A stretch of 64,000 bases of DNA from Strigamia acuminata (Eukaryota > Arthropoda > Chilopoda > Geophilomorpha > Linotaeniidae): contig OX442314.1 in NCBI GenBank assembly GCA_949358305.1, positions 56,181,369-56,245,368 on the forward strand, read 5' to 3'. The position numbers and the translations under genes are program-made. Below are positions 1 through 10,128 of the stretch, piece after piece (positions within the stretch are counted from its first letter, which is position 1; every line of letters starts with the position of its first letter). The notes under the pieces are model-generated. The model saw only the letters and a program-made list of their open reading frames with translations. It was not told where the DNA came from and made no database searches.

Positions 1-2357
1 GTCGGCGCAGGTGCCGGTGGAGGCAGTGGCGGGGGAGACGGTGGTAGTGGAATCTCCAGTGGTGGAGTGGTTTCCTCCAAGGACAGGGTGTCCATGCTCG
101 TCGAAGGTGGCGAGGGCGACGGCAGTGGGGGAGTCTGGGGTCCCTTGCGTGATCGCTTCGGGATTAACTTTGGCCGCGTACTCGCCCTTCGTTCCTTCGG
201 GAATACAGGCTTTGGAGTCGGGATATAACTCCGGGCGGCAGGTTTGGGAGGAACCGTCTCGGCCACCACGATGGGGCGGACGGCTTCCTCCTTAGCGGGC
301 GCCTCTTCGGCGACCTTTCGTAGCAACGTCGGGTGGATCCCTGGATTTCTGTAGCGGAATGCCATCGAACGCATTTTCGCGAACTGGAAATTCGGGTTTT
401 CCATGGAGCGGGCCAACTCGAACCGGAGGTCGGCCGCGGCTGGCGTAAACTCGGCCCAAAGTTGGTAGAGGGCCCTGTTCAGAAATACGCCCTCTCTGTC
501 GATTATGGTCCAGGCGGCCATCGACTGTCGGCCGTCCAGGAAGAGGGCGGGAGACAGGATTTCGGACATCACGCGTGTTACCTCGGCGTCTAAGCTGCTT
601 CGGCTGAGCGGCAGGGCGCGGTTTGGATCTGCCGAAAAAGTGGCGGATAGTTTGCGCATTTGGGCTATCGCCCAATTGATGTGCTCCGTCTGAGCGGCGT
701 CAGCCTGCGTCAAGGCCCGTTCGGCGGTAGCGGGGTGCTCACATTCAGCCTGGTGGGCCTGTAGTTCTCCCAAGGTGGGATTCGCTGCCTCTCGTCGATT
801 TCGGGCATCCCGCTCTTTCTCCTCGTACCACATGGCGTCACGAGCCGGCCTTGGTGCCTGAGTTGGCGGAGGAACCGGCGGGGGAGCTAGTCCTGGTGGT
901 TGGTGCGGGACGTATTCTAGGAACGCCTCGCCTGGTCGCATGCCTTCAGGGGGCGCCCATCTAGTTATGGCTGGTGGTGGGGCCTCGAGGAGAGGCGGCC
1001 AGCTTGGTTGGACAGGATGGAAGGTTGGTGCGGACGGCGCCGCTACTGTTTGGTCCGTGGAGGACGTCGGCCGGTTTGCGGAGAATCCGCGGAAGGCGTT
1101 GGTGAGTACCTCTGCCAGTTCTCTGCGGGACATGGGTTTTTCCGGCTCCGTCTCTTCGTCCAGATCCATTTTTTCTTCGATGGTTTCGCACCATCCTTCG
1201 GGTCCCTTCTTCCGATCGGAGGACGACACGGCTGCGGGTCCGGCTCTTGGCGAGTCCGAACTACCGGCGGCGGTCGGCCTCTTCTCGGCGGCGGCGAGTT
1301 TCGCTAGCAGGGTTTGCATCCTTTGCCTGCGGCGAGCTCTGCTCTTCCGGTTGCGCCTGGTGTTGGCGGTTTCGACGTGCGAAGGGGTTACCGAGTCTCT
1401 TCGGATTTTGCACGGGGGTTCCGCTTGGTCGAACATGGTCGACTCTTTGTCCGATGGCCGGACGGTGCGCACTAGGAAGAGAGAGGGCGCGGCTGTGGTA
1501 GCCGCTTGTCTCTCCTGTTCGTCGACCTGGTCGCTCCACGAGTTGGAAGGTCCGGCTTCTGGATCCAGTCGCAATTCGTTGGATGAGGCGGGTACAATCA
1601 CAACTGAGCGCAGGCCTCCCGACTGGACGACCGTTCGAGTTCTTGAATCGGAACTGCTCGAGTGGCCGGGTTGCGTCCCACTCGTCGACGGGCCGCTCTC
1701 CTCGGTGGAGAGGGCCTGCCTAATCTGAGCGGGGCCGCCGTTTGAGCTTGAGGCCTGTCTCTTCAGCCTCCTGACTCGTGTGCCGCTCTGAAGGATGCCG
1801 ACTCGATGCAGCTGCCACATTTCGGCTTGAGTGGCGATAAAGCCGACGGGCGGCACCCACGGCGTTGTTTGGCGGTCTTCGCGGGCCTCTCGTAACCATT
1901 CTTTGATTTCTCCTGTCGAGAAACCATTCCGCTCCAAAACTCGTATTACGGCACTGGTTGCCGTTCGCTCTAGGTGAGCGATTTCCTCGCGGACGATTCG
2001 TCTCCGCTCTTCTGGCGTTGCGGCGTTGCGCCACCGAAGGCCGGTGTGCTCGTCCGCTTCGGTACCACCATACCGAGCTCGAAGTAGCTCCGAAAAAATA
2101 GGGCTCGGCGGATTAAAGGCGGGATTAATCCGCGGCCCCACTCTCTCTCGTATTTTTCTGGGCAGACATTTGACCAGCGTCCTCGATCGGTCAAAGTATT
2201 CTTCGATCGCTCGGGAGTAGCGTAATCTCAGGGCCCAGACATCGGTGTCTTCCTCTGGATACGCTAGCCGGATGAATTCTGGCATCGCTAACCGGAAGAT
2301 ATTGCCCTTGGTGGGCACTGTAGACGGCAGGGCGTCCCATGATTGTAGCGGGTCGAC
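1..2357 (-). CDS. ORF3 exon 2 of Gypsy A, unrecognised protein (continues off left edge)
   Basis: The frame stays open from a splice acceptor (CAG at 2358-2360) to base 1, about 785 codons, and has no stop inside the window. I recognise no domain. The product is Arg/Pro/Glu-rich, with no signal peptide or hydrophobic membrane segment, so it does not look like Env. Marks shared with the copy in element B are AEMWQLH-x2-GIL (around 1830), GRQSMAAW followed by DREGV (around 500), and an N-terminal PEF motif. The last 200 residues in view are proline-rich. It follows pol on the same strand, where env sits in errantivirus-like elements. The start is in exon 1 (2898-3017), which joins in phase 0. 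A nuclear or nucleocapsid-like role is possible but only a guess. Confidence 0.75.
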
Positions 2358-2897
2358 CTGAAGTATTAAAAACATTTTAATTTCGATGCTCTTTTTATCA
2401 ATATTTGGAATAAAAATTGCGAGATCGGCGGTGGCACCAAAATTTCTTTCGGTTGTGGCCGCTCCTCTCTGTCCTGATTATTCGCAGGTCTGCGGTGGTT
2501 GGCCGCTGGTGTAGCTCAGTCTTTCTCTTGCTACCTTTTTTAGATTCAGGAGGTCCGCTCAAAACAACGTCGCGTAATATAAAAGAATCGGCTGTTTTTA
2601 TTTAAGCTTTTCTACTCGTATTTAATTTATTACGAGGTTTCAACGTTACTTTAAGGTTTTAATTTTTTCTAATTTTTTAGCGACGCCATCTTGGCAAACA
2701 ATTCCTTTGTCTGGGTTTGGAGATCGGAGATCTTCGAGCACGAAAAAGGTTTCCGCGCCCGAGCTCCGATTCTACCGAAAATCAACAAAATAAACACAAA
2801 AAGAATTCATCAGTCAAGTTATCACGCGCCACAATCCGACATGGTGTCGGATGTCGGCGGATTACATTTTCGATCTTACGGGAAGATCTTATGTTAC
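2358..2897 (-). other. Intron of ORF3 (Gypsy A)
   Basis: The donor reads CAG|GTAACA (GT at 2896-2897) and the acceptor is a T-rich stretch ending in CAG at 2358-2360. The 540-base intron joins two open frames in phase 0. Element B has an intron at the equivalent place with different sequence and length (845 bases). A full-length genomic RNA must keep this intron to be copied, so ORF3 expression probably depends on regulated splicing, as env does in retroviruses. That last point is inference. Confidence 0.7.
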
Positions 2898-3017
2898 CTG
2901 TGGTTGTTGCTCCGGCTCATCCCAATCTTCTTCCTCCGCCTCGATGACCAATCCTTCGCTCTCGTCTCTGGAGGACGAGGCGTCGGGGTCAATTCTCGGG
3001 TTGCGTCGATCGGCCAT
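2898..3017 (-). CDS. ORF3 exon 1 of Gypsy A
   Basis: Forty codons from the ATG at 3015-3017 to a CAG|GTAACA splice donor. The peptide is strongly acidic (runs of E and D around DWDEPEQQPQ). Element B has a matching acidic 30-codon exon at 58755-58844 that also ends in Gln before a donor and shares the pattern L-x-IE-x4-(D/N)W-D. An in-frame ATG exists 54 bases upstream, but the shorter start is favoured because the similarity between copies lies after it. Confidence 0.65.
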
Positions 3018-3183
3018 AAAGAAAAACTCAGATTGCTCAACTTGAAAGAAAGAGGTTTTTTCTACTTTCACGGTGAAAGAGAGAGAACGCGTGCTTTTGC
3101 TTTCAAGAAAACAAACGGAAGTGGAACCGACCGGCGCAGAGGATTATGGGTCACGGACGCGTCTCGTACGGTACGAGACTTGT

Positions 3184-3249
3184 CCGTGCGAGCGTGGAGC
3201 TACGGGGCCGACGTATGCGATCGAGCCGTGCGCATGTTACGCTACGGGG
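3184..3249 (-). repeat. Two copies of a conserved hairpin-like repeat between pol and ORF3 (Gypsy A)
   Basis: Copies at 3184-3207 and 3226-3249 read on the plus strand CCGTGCG(C)-N7-8-GCTACGGGG. The CCGT and ACGG arms are complementary, so the RNA could fold into short hairpins. The second copy is identical over 23 bases to 59066-59088 in element B, although the flanking DNA has diverged. The rest of 3018-3418, between the pol stop and exon 1, shows no gene. Confidence 0.7.
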
Positions 3250-3418
3250 TTTCGACCGATACGTCATGCAATCTCGCTTTTCGATATTGACGGTGATAAC
3301 TGACGACGAAGTTCGGACTTAGCCGAATTTTATGTCTCGACATGCGTTGCAGCTCTCGTAAGTGAATTTCTTCAATTTTACGACGCCGCAATCACATGTT
3401 TTGACCATTTTCTTTCTT

Positions 3419-4714
3419 TTAGTTTCTCCCGGTGATTTTTCCGTCTTGGATGAACGGATTCTTCGATTTTCGCGGTCGAAGGTTGCGTTTTTGCTCGCGA
3501 GTGGTATCGGCTCCCACTTGGTCGCTCATCTCTGATGTTGCGGTATTGTTTACTTCTTCTAATTTTGTTTTTTCTTTTTCAGAAGTATTTTCTTCTGCTT
3601 CCTCCCTCTCCGAGACTGTTTGCTCCTCGTGATCGGGAGCGTCGGCAGGTTGGGATTCGGCGTCGAAAAATTCGTCATCGCCGTCTGCTTCTTCGCCAAT
3701 GTCGTTGTTATTTTGGAATGTGTCGACCACTGTGCCACCTTGGCCGCTGTGCGTCTGACCTTCCACCCATATTTCTTGGCGAAATTCTGGTAGATATGGT
3801 TTTAATTCCCGGCCGTTGATCGACTGGAAATTTTTATTATCTGTTAATCTGCGCAATTGGTAGGCGTTGCCGCCGTGTTCTGCCACAATTACATAGGGTC
3901 CGTCCCTTTTGTCGGCCAGACCCGCGGCGATGCCCCTTGCAGCATTTGATAATATGTGTGTTTCCTTCCACACTAGGTCGTTGACCTTGAAATTCGTAAA
4001 ATCCAATTCTCCTTCTTTTTCTGCGACTCTTTCCCGTAGGTCAAAGATGTGAGTCATTAGGTGCTGATATGTGTCGGAAATTGTCTGTTCCAAACGACAT
4101 ACGTACTCGTGTGGGTTAGCGGGGTCCAGTACATTCACTGCCTCCGCAACTCGTGGATCCCACGGCATTCTTAGTTCGCGGGCGAAATTAAGAAACGCCG
4201 GTGAGAAGTCGCGTGTTCTTGATACGGTGGAGCGAATGCTGAACGCTATCTCACGTAGATACTCATCCCACCGATTGTGTACGTCGGTGAACACCGTCAA
4301 AGCGTATTTCACGTCTTTGTTTAGCCTTTCTACGGGGTTCGTTTGAGGATTATAAGTGGAGGTGTTTGAAATCTCCATCTTAAATTTCTTGCAGAACTCC
4401 TTGTATATTTTGGACCTGAATTGGGGCCCGTTGTCGGAAATGAGCTTCCGGGGGAACCCAAATCGCAACGCCACGTCGTAAAGACACTCGGCGATATTTT
4501 CCGCCGAGGGCTTCGCGAGGGCGTACAACTCGGGCCAACGGGTCGCTACGTCCATAATTACAAGTATATACATGTTGCGGTTGCTTGTTGTGGGCTTGGG
4601 GCCCATCAAGTCAACACTCCAACAGTCAAAGGGAGCATAGGGGCCGAGAGACATTGTGTTTCTGGCCACTTTGTCGCGAGGTCGACATGCTTGGCACCGG
4701 GAGCAGTGACGAAT
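3419..4714 (-). pseudogene. pol: pol 3' part: integrase core and C-terminal domain (Gypsy A)
   Basis: This reading carries the DDE integrase core: D in CWSVDLMGP, D in ISDNGPQF and E in NPVERLNKD. A C-terminal region resembling a chromo/GPY-type module follows (motif DGPYVIV), then an acidic Lys/Glu tail. The CxxC half of the zinc-binding head is also in this frame, while its HxxxH half is in the preceding frame, so the protein is split by a one-base indel in the A7 run at 4715-4721. Integrase would join the cDNA to the host genome in the nucleus. The homologous end of element B pol is at 59334-60278. Homopolymer sequencing error is an alternative cause of the shift. Confidence 0.85.
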
Positions 4715-4721
4715 AAAAAAA

Positions 4722-6094
4722 TATCTGCTTCACGCGGTACAATGTTCTTGCTATGCCGGCGTGGCTAGCGAGTGGGTGCCCGTGCATCAGCCACAGCAAT
4801 CGGGTGTGTAGCGAGACAGGCACCACCACTTTTATCGCGTTTCCCGCTCCGCTAAGGTCGTCCTGAAACGTCGGGTGGTATTTCAGTAGCAACCCGTCGT
4901 CTATCAGGTAGCTGGTGGCTTCCTTAGCAAATTGCTTTCTGCGATGAGGATTCGTCATGTCGACCGGATATTCCCCCTTTTCTAGGAATCGAGTCATTAT
5001 TTGACATTTGGCGTCGGTCGCCTGATGTTCGATGAACTCGAGTCTTGTTGGCGGTGCGTATTGCGTTTTCTTTTCTATTGTGGCCGTGAAGGCACGCAGC
5101 GGAGTTTTTGGGGTCTCTTGGACGACTGGAGGGGCTGCCTCCGTCTTCGCGTCGGTTGCTCCAGCTGGCTGGTACGTTCGAGTCCAGAAACCACAAAAAG
5201 TTTTATCAGCGGGCTCCATCACGGGCAATTCGTTCGCTTTACGAAGGCGCCAGATCCGTCTGGGCGTCGGACAATAAAGTAGACGCGAATCGTCTTCGCC
5301 GTCGTCGTCCGGACCATGGGGGTCGGACGCCGGGGCTCGCGATAAAGCGTCGGCTACCTGATTGAATTTTCCGGGGCGATATGTTATTGTTATGTCGCAC
5401 GCCATGAGTTCGAGTTGCCATCTGGCGAGTCTGCCGGATGGTTCTTTTAATTTCATCAACCAACTTAATGCTTGATGATCGGTCTGCACCTCGAAATTCG
5501 TATACTCTAGGTAGTCACGAAATTTCCGAACGGCCCATATTACGGCTAAGCACTCCAGTTCGGTAGCCGTGTAGTTTTTCTCGGCTCCCTGTATTTTTCG
5601 GCTTATGAACATACAGGGTACTTCTTGCTCCACTCCGTTGTACGTGTGTTTTTGCAAGAGGGCTGCTCCCAGGCCAACCCGGCTGGCGTCGGTATGCAGT
5701 ACGAACGGTCGGTTTAGATCGGGTAGTGGCATTTTGTCGACGTCTGCCAGCATTTGTTTTATGGCGTTGAAGGCGGCCTCGCATTCGGCCGTCCATGTGA
5801 ACTCGCGATCGGTTCGCAGGAGGTCCGTTACGGGCGCTGCTACTTCTGCCAGATTGGGGAGCAGTCTGCCAAAGAAATTAATCATCCCCATGAATCTCTG
5901 GACTCCCTTGATATCTTCGGGTGCTGGGAATCCATTTATTGCTCGTACTTTTTTGGGATCAATGGCGATCCCCTCAACTCCGATTCGATAGCCTAGGAAG
6001 GCAAGTTCTTTTCTACAGAACTTGCTCTTTCCGGGGTGGACATGGAGTCCAGCTTTGGCTAAACGGGAGACCACTCGGTCTATGTGCTCTATGT
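4722..6094 (-). pseudogene. pol: pol middle: RT thumb, RNase H, zinc head start (Gypsy A)
   Basis: This part continues the reverse transcriptase after the hAT insert: the thumb with FLGYRIG, the connection domain, then RNase H with HTDAS and the TDH motif in VQTDHQALSW. RNase H would degrade the RNA strand during cDNA synthesis. The first HxxxH half of the integrase zinc head follows (GHPLASHAG), then the frame is lost at 4715-4721. Without the hAT element and one copy of its 8-base duplication, the flanking frames are collinear, so the insertion is a simple interruption. The peptide start at an ATG near 6119 lies in the hAT end and is not a genuine start. Confidence 0.88.
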
Positions 6095-6216
6095 CAGGGG
6101 TTCCCAAAATTTTTAGCATCGCGCCTCACTTTTAAGCAAGATGATCTTCCGCGCCCCACTTCATCTACCGGTGCATTAAATTTTTCAAAAATAAACAACT
6201 AAAAAGAAAAAAAGAA

Positions 6217-6478
6217 ATTTTTATATAATTTTACATACAAGTTTAAATTATTTTGAATAAAATTTCACATACAATTTTAAATTATTTTGAATAAAATTTC
6301 ACATACAATTTTAAATTATTTTGAATTAAATTTCACATACAATTTTAAATTATTTTGAATAAAATTTCACATACAATTTTAAATTATTTTGAATAAAATT
6401 TCACATACAATTTTAAATTATTTTGAATAAAATTTCACATACAATTTTAAATTATTTTGAATAAAATTTTACATAAGT
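6217..6478. repeat. 34-base minisatellite inside the hAT element
   Basis: Seven copies of a unit starting TTTTGAAT begin at 6251, 6285, 6319, 6353, 6387, 6421 and 6455, with a degenerate unit before them. Copies are nearly identical (one TTAAAT variant at 6319; the last is altered), so expansion is recent. It lies in the subterminal region downstream of the transposase gene. Confidence 0.95.
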
Positions 6479-6491
6479 TAAAAAGCTTGTG

Positions 6492-8328
6492 CTATTTAGG
6501 CGTGTGGGATGGGTGCGCTTGTTCGTGGTTATTTTTAATGATGGCAGTAAAGTCTGGCTCAATTTGCGAAATTTTAAGGCGCAAGGAGTTCGACAATTGC
6601 AATTTATTGCGATATTTCGTTTTAATTCCTACCATTGCCGAGAATCCAACTTCACACGAGTATGAAGATGAGAAAGGGAGCAGTGTCTTCAAAGCTTCGG
6701 TAGAAAGAATTGGACAAGTTTCTTGAACAGACAGCCAGAATTGTATCAATTTGTTACGATTAAAATTCGGTTTTAACAATGAACTTTCAGATAGGTCGAT
6801 AAGTTCTTCATCAGCTTTTGTGGATATCCCAGTAGTTATGTCTTCTTGGAAGGGATTAACAATCCAGTTCTTCTCCTCACAGTTTTTCATTTCTTGGATA
6901 AAGTAATGATCAAAATTCTCTTTCAATGCACTCAAATGTTCTGAGATATCAGCAATTATGGTATCAGAAACGTTTACATCATTTTCGATTACAAAAGTTT
7001 GAAATGTTTCAAAAATGTCATAGTTGCGGTTTTCAATATTTTTTTTCCACAGTAGAAGTTTTTTGGTGAATCCTCTAATTTTGTCATGAACTGCAAATAT
7101 ATCAGTTCCTCCTGTGCCTTGCAAGTATAAATTTAATTCATTGAGTTTCGGGAATATGTCTGCCAAATATGTGAGCTTTGTAACATATTCCACATCATGC
7201 AATGATTTTGCTACCTCATTTTTCTCGCCCAAAAATATTGCGACTTCTTCACGGAGTTCCACAAGTCTTGTTAGCACTTTTCCTCTTGACAACCACCGCA
7301 CCTCAGTATGCAGAAGAAGTGATTTATGGTTACTCCCCATCTCCTCACACAGCTTTTCAAATAAGCGCGATTGCAATGGCCTTGCCTTGATTAAGTTCAC
7401 TATTTTAATTGCAATGTTCATTACAGTTTTTAAACTATTGGACATAGATTTTGATACTAAGGCTTCTCTGTGAATGCTGCAGTGAGTCCACGATGCATTT
7501 GGACTAAGTTTAAGAACTCTACTCACAACACCGCTCTGTTTTCCGCACATGGCCCGGGCACCATCTGTACATATCCCAACACATTTCATCCAATCTATAC
7601 ATTTCGTTTTTATATGTGTTGAGCGTCTTGAATATTTCCTCGCTAGTTCCTCTGATAATTGGTTCGCAGCACAACATATCGTCAAGTGGTTCATTGTTCC
7701 AGATGTACCGTACAAAAATAAGCAGCTGGGACAATCCTTGCACATCAGTTGATTCATCCAGTTGTAGTGAGAAGAATTTACTTTTAGTAACTCTTTTGAT
7801 CAGTTGATTTTCGATCCACACAGACATTTCATCAATTCGACGAGTGACTGTGTTATTTGAAAGTGGAATTGTTTCTACTTCTTTTGCGCTGTTTTCACCA
7901 AACATAACTCCAACTGCATCTTTTATTGCTGGGAGCACTAAAGTCTCGCCAATTGTGTGTGGCTTACCAGTTTTTGCAATTCGAAAACTAATCAGATATG
8001 AGGCGTGCAGAGCCTTTTCGTTGATCTTGGTGAAATGGGAAAGTTTTGATTTTGAAGTTTTCATCTTGTCCAGTTTTCTTTTGAAAAACTCGAGTGGTTG
8101 GTGTTTCAAATCGGGATGCTTCGTCTCAATATGTCGACGCAATTTAGTTGGGCGCATGCTGTCGTTTGCAAGTACTTCATAGCAAATAACACACTGTGGT
8201 CGGGGATTGTCTTCATCTTCATTCCACCAAAAACCGATTGACAAGTAGGCAGAATCATATCTTCTGACAACTTTTCTGCGTTTTGATTCTTTTGAGCAGG
8301 AAGGTTTATTCATCAGCCAATTATCCAT
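6492..8328 (-). pseudogene. hAT transposase with N-terminal BED zinc finger (one frameshift)
   Basis: The start is the ATG at 8326-8328, giving MDNWLMNKPS. A BED-type zinc finger follows (CVICYEVL, then H-x3-5-H), then the catalytic domain with LQLDESTD and CTDGARAM, and finally the C-terminal hAT dimerisation region (LLPFSSSYSCEVGFSAM). It resembles the ZBED5/SCAND3-like hAT group. The enzyme would cut at the element ends in the nucleus and insert with 8-base duplications. The reading shifts near an A5 run at 7607-7611: residues before it are in the frame ending at 7519, those after it in the frame ending at 6492. The product is therefore probably dead unless the shift is a sequencing error. 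Confidence 0.9.
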
Positions 8329-8568
8329 AATGGAAATGAGCACACAAACTGAAATAGATTTGAATTTGGCAGTTGCGTATTGTAGAATAGACTCTTCTAG
8401 ATGACAAGACAAGTGCACTATTCTAGGGGAGGGCATCATGTCTATACGAAAGGTAGTTTGATTGTTAAAATTTTTTTTAAATTTTTTTTCTGAGCGATCC
8501 CTCGCGCCCCACCAAAAATCAGCTCGCGCCTCACCAGTGAGGCGCGCCTCACCGTTTGGGAAACTCTG

Positions 8569-10128
8569 CTCTATGTGTTCCTCAAAAGTGTCTGACGCAA
8601 TAATGATATCGTCGAGATAAGCCCATACGAAATCATGTAACATGTCTCCGAGGACGCTTTCGATTAACTTTTGAAATGTGCTTGGTGCGTTCACTAGTCC
8701 GAATGGCATTACGTTGAACATCAATCGCCCTATAGGCGAGTAAAACGCTGTCTTTAGCTTATCTTCTGGTCGGAGTTCGACCTGCCAGTACCCTTTTGAC
8801 AGGTCCATGGTGGTTACCCAATTAAATGGAGCCAGCTCACGGAGAATCGCTTCGATGGAGGGCATCTGTATCGGATCTATCACCGTTATTGCATTGAGCG
8901 GGCGGTAGTCGATACACAAGCGGGGCTCGGAGCCGGGTCGCATTACTAGGACGATCCTCATCGCGTATTCGCCCAATGCTTCTGTGACGATGCCTTTATC
9001 GAGCATGTCTTGACACATCTGGGTCACTATGTCCCGTTTTTGGGGATTCATCCCCTTGTATGGCACGCGAATCGGTTTGTCCGTCGTCAGTACGATCTCG
9101 TGTACGGCTTCGGTCGTTCTTCCGGGCGTTTTGGTGAGGATCCTTTCGTGCTTGCGAAGCACTCGTTTTAATAACGATGCCTCGTTGACTTGTAGAGCGG
9201 CTTCCTCGACTAACGTGTCCACCATGTTACTTCTTTGTAATTCCAGAGCGAAGGCTACGAAATCGTAGTCCTGTACGAATTTTCGCAGTCCTCTCTCGTA
9301 TTCCTCCTTATCTTGGGCCTCGTCCAGTAATTTTTGGGGTACTACCGGAACGGGCCTTTCACCTTCGGGGCTTATCCAATTCCACGATCTCGTTATCGGA
9401 TTTGGCTGTATTTTTAGTTTAGCCATGATGTCGATTCCGAGGAGGAACACCTTGTCGTGGGATGGCAACACTAAGAAGGGGTGGGATAGGTTCCCTCCCC
9501 TCCAATCGATGGTGATTTTTATTACGCCCCTTGGCTTTACATAGCCATTAGCCGTGAGTAATTCCACATTCTCATTCACTTTCATCATTTTGTCTTCGAT
9601 GTCTAGGCTCTCGACTAGATCTTCGGATATGAAAGAACGATCCGCTCCGGAATCCAGTAGTCCCAGTAACTTTTGGTTTTCAATGGTCACTGGTAACATA
9701 CAGAGTGTCTCGCAATGTGACTTTGAGACGTTGCAGTGAAATACTCGCAATTTCTGCGGTACGACGTCCAGGTCAAACGGGAGTTCGGTCCAACTATCAT
9801 CTGCCCTGGCCTCAGTTCTCACTTGCATGCCCCTCAGTATCACTTTTTCTTCCTTCTCTGGTGCGGATTGGGCTCGGTCTTTGACCTGCGCATCAAGTAT
9901 GGTGTGACCGGCAGGTCCGGTATGGAATTTCTTTTTCTTTGTTATTTCCTCGGCTTTCGCAGACGAAGTCGATTCTATTTCTTCGACGACGCCTGCGCTT
10001 GGCAGTTTTTTGCCAGGGCGATATTTAGCTCGGCCATCATCTTCATCATAGTCTGTGTCTCGCTTGTGATTTTGGCCGTTTTTTCGCATTTGTCGGAATA
10101 ATGGCCGTATTCCCCACAGCTGTAGCAT
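8569..10128 (-). CDS. pol: pol 5' part: aspartic protease and reverse transcriptase (Gypsy A)
   Basis: The frame overlaps the end of gag and is -1 relative to it. The protease active site reads LLDSGADRS, followed by the flap and the LLGIDIM motif. The reverse transcriptase follows, with LCIDYRPLN, DLSKGYWQV, MPFGLVNAPSTFQ and the catalytic YLDD. Shortly after YLDD the hAT element begins at 8568, and the frame stays open through the hAT leader into the transposase, giving a fortuitous 869-codon chimera ending at 7519. Expression is expected as Gag-Pol by ribosomal frameshifting at 10005-10011 rather than from the internal ATG at 10128. The protease would process the polyprotein and RT would copy the RNA in the particle. 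Confidence 0.9.
9958..10011 (-). promoter_or_regulatory. -1 ribosomal frameshift signal between gag and pol (Gypsy A)
   Basis: On the sense strand the gag frame reads A AAA AAC at 10011-10005, the canonical slippery heptamer. After a 7-base spacer (10004-9998) comes a stem-loop with arms 9997-9984 and 9971-9958. It has 5 plus 3 pairs (one G-U), a 2x2 internal loop, 4 more pairs, and a 12-base loop that contains the gag stop at 9975-9977. The pol frame is exactly -1 and opens across this point. Slippery site, spacing and structure all agree with the known design of such signals. Confidence 0.85.

Larger units (their letters stand above)
6095..8568 (-). mobile_element. hAT transposon inserted in Gypsy A pol
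   Basis: The ends are imperfect terminal inverted repeats: CAGGGGTTCCCAAA on the left and CAGAGTTTCCCAAA as the complement of the right end. The element is flanked by an exact 8-base target duplication CTCTATGT (6087-6094 and 8569-8576), the hAT signature. The length is 2474 bases. It carries one BED-finger transposase on the minus strand and a 34-base minisatellite near its left end. The termini and target duplication are intact, so it is younger than Gypsy A. Confidence 0.95.

Noticed and set aside
940-1728. 262-codon plus-strand open frame in Gypsy A ORF3
   Set aside because: It is antisense to the ORF3 frame, which is open to the window edge and has a homologue in element B; GC-rich coding sequence commonly leaves such shadows.
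1-3017. ORF3 as a retroviral envelope gene
   Set aside because: Position fits, but no signal peptide, fusion segment or membrane anchor is visible in A or B, and the ends are acidic and proline-rich.
3073-3303. Plus-strand frames over the hairpin repeats
   Set aside because: They run antisense to ORF3 exon 1 and have no counterpart in element B.
6217-6478. 34-base repeat as a CRISPR array
   Set aside because: Units are directly adjacent with no unique spacers, and lie within a eukaryotic hAT element.
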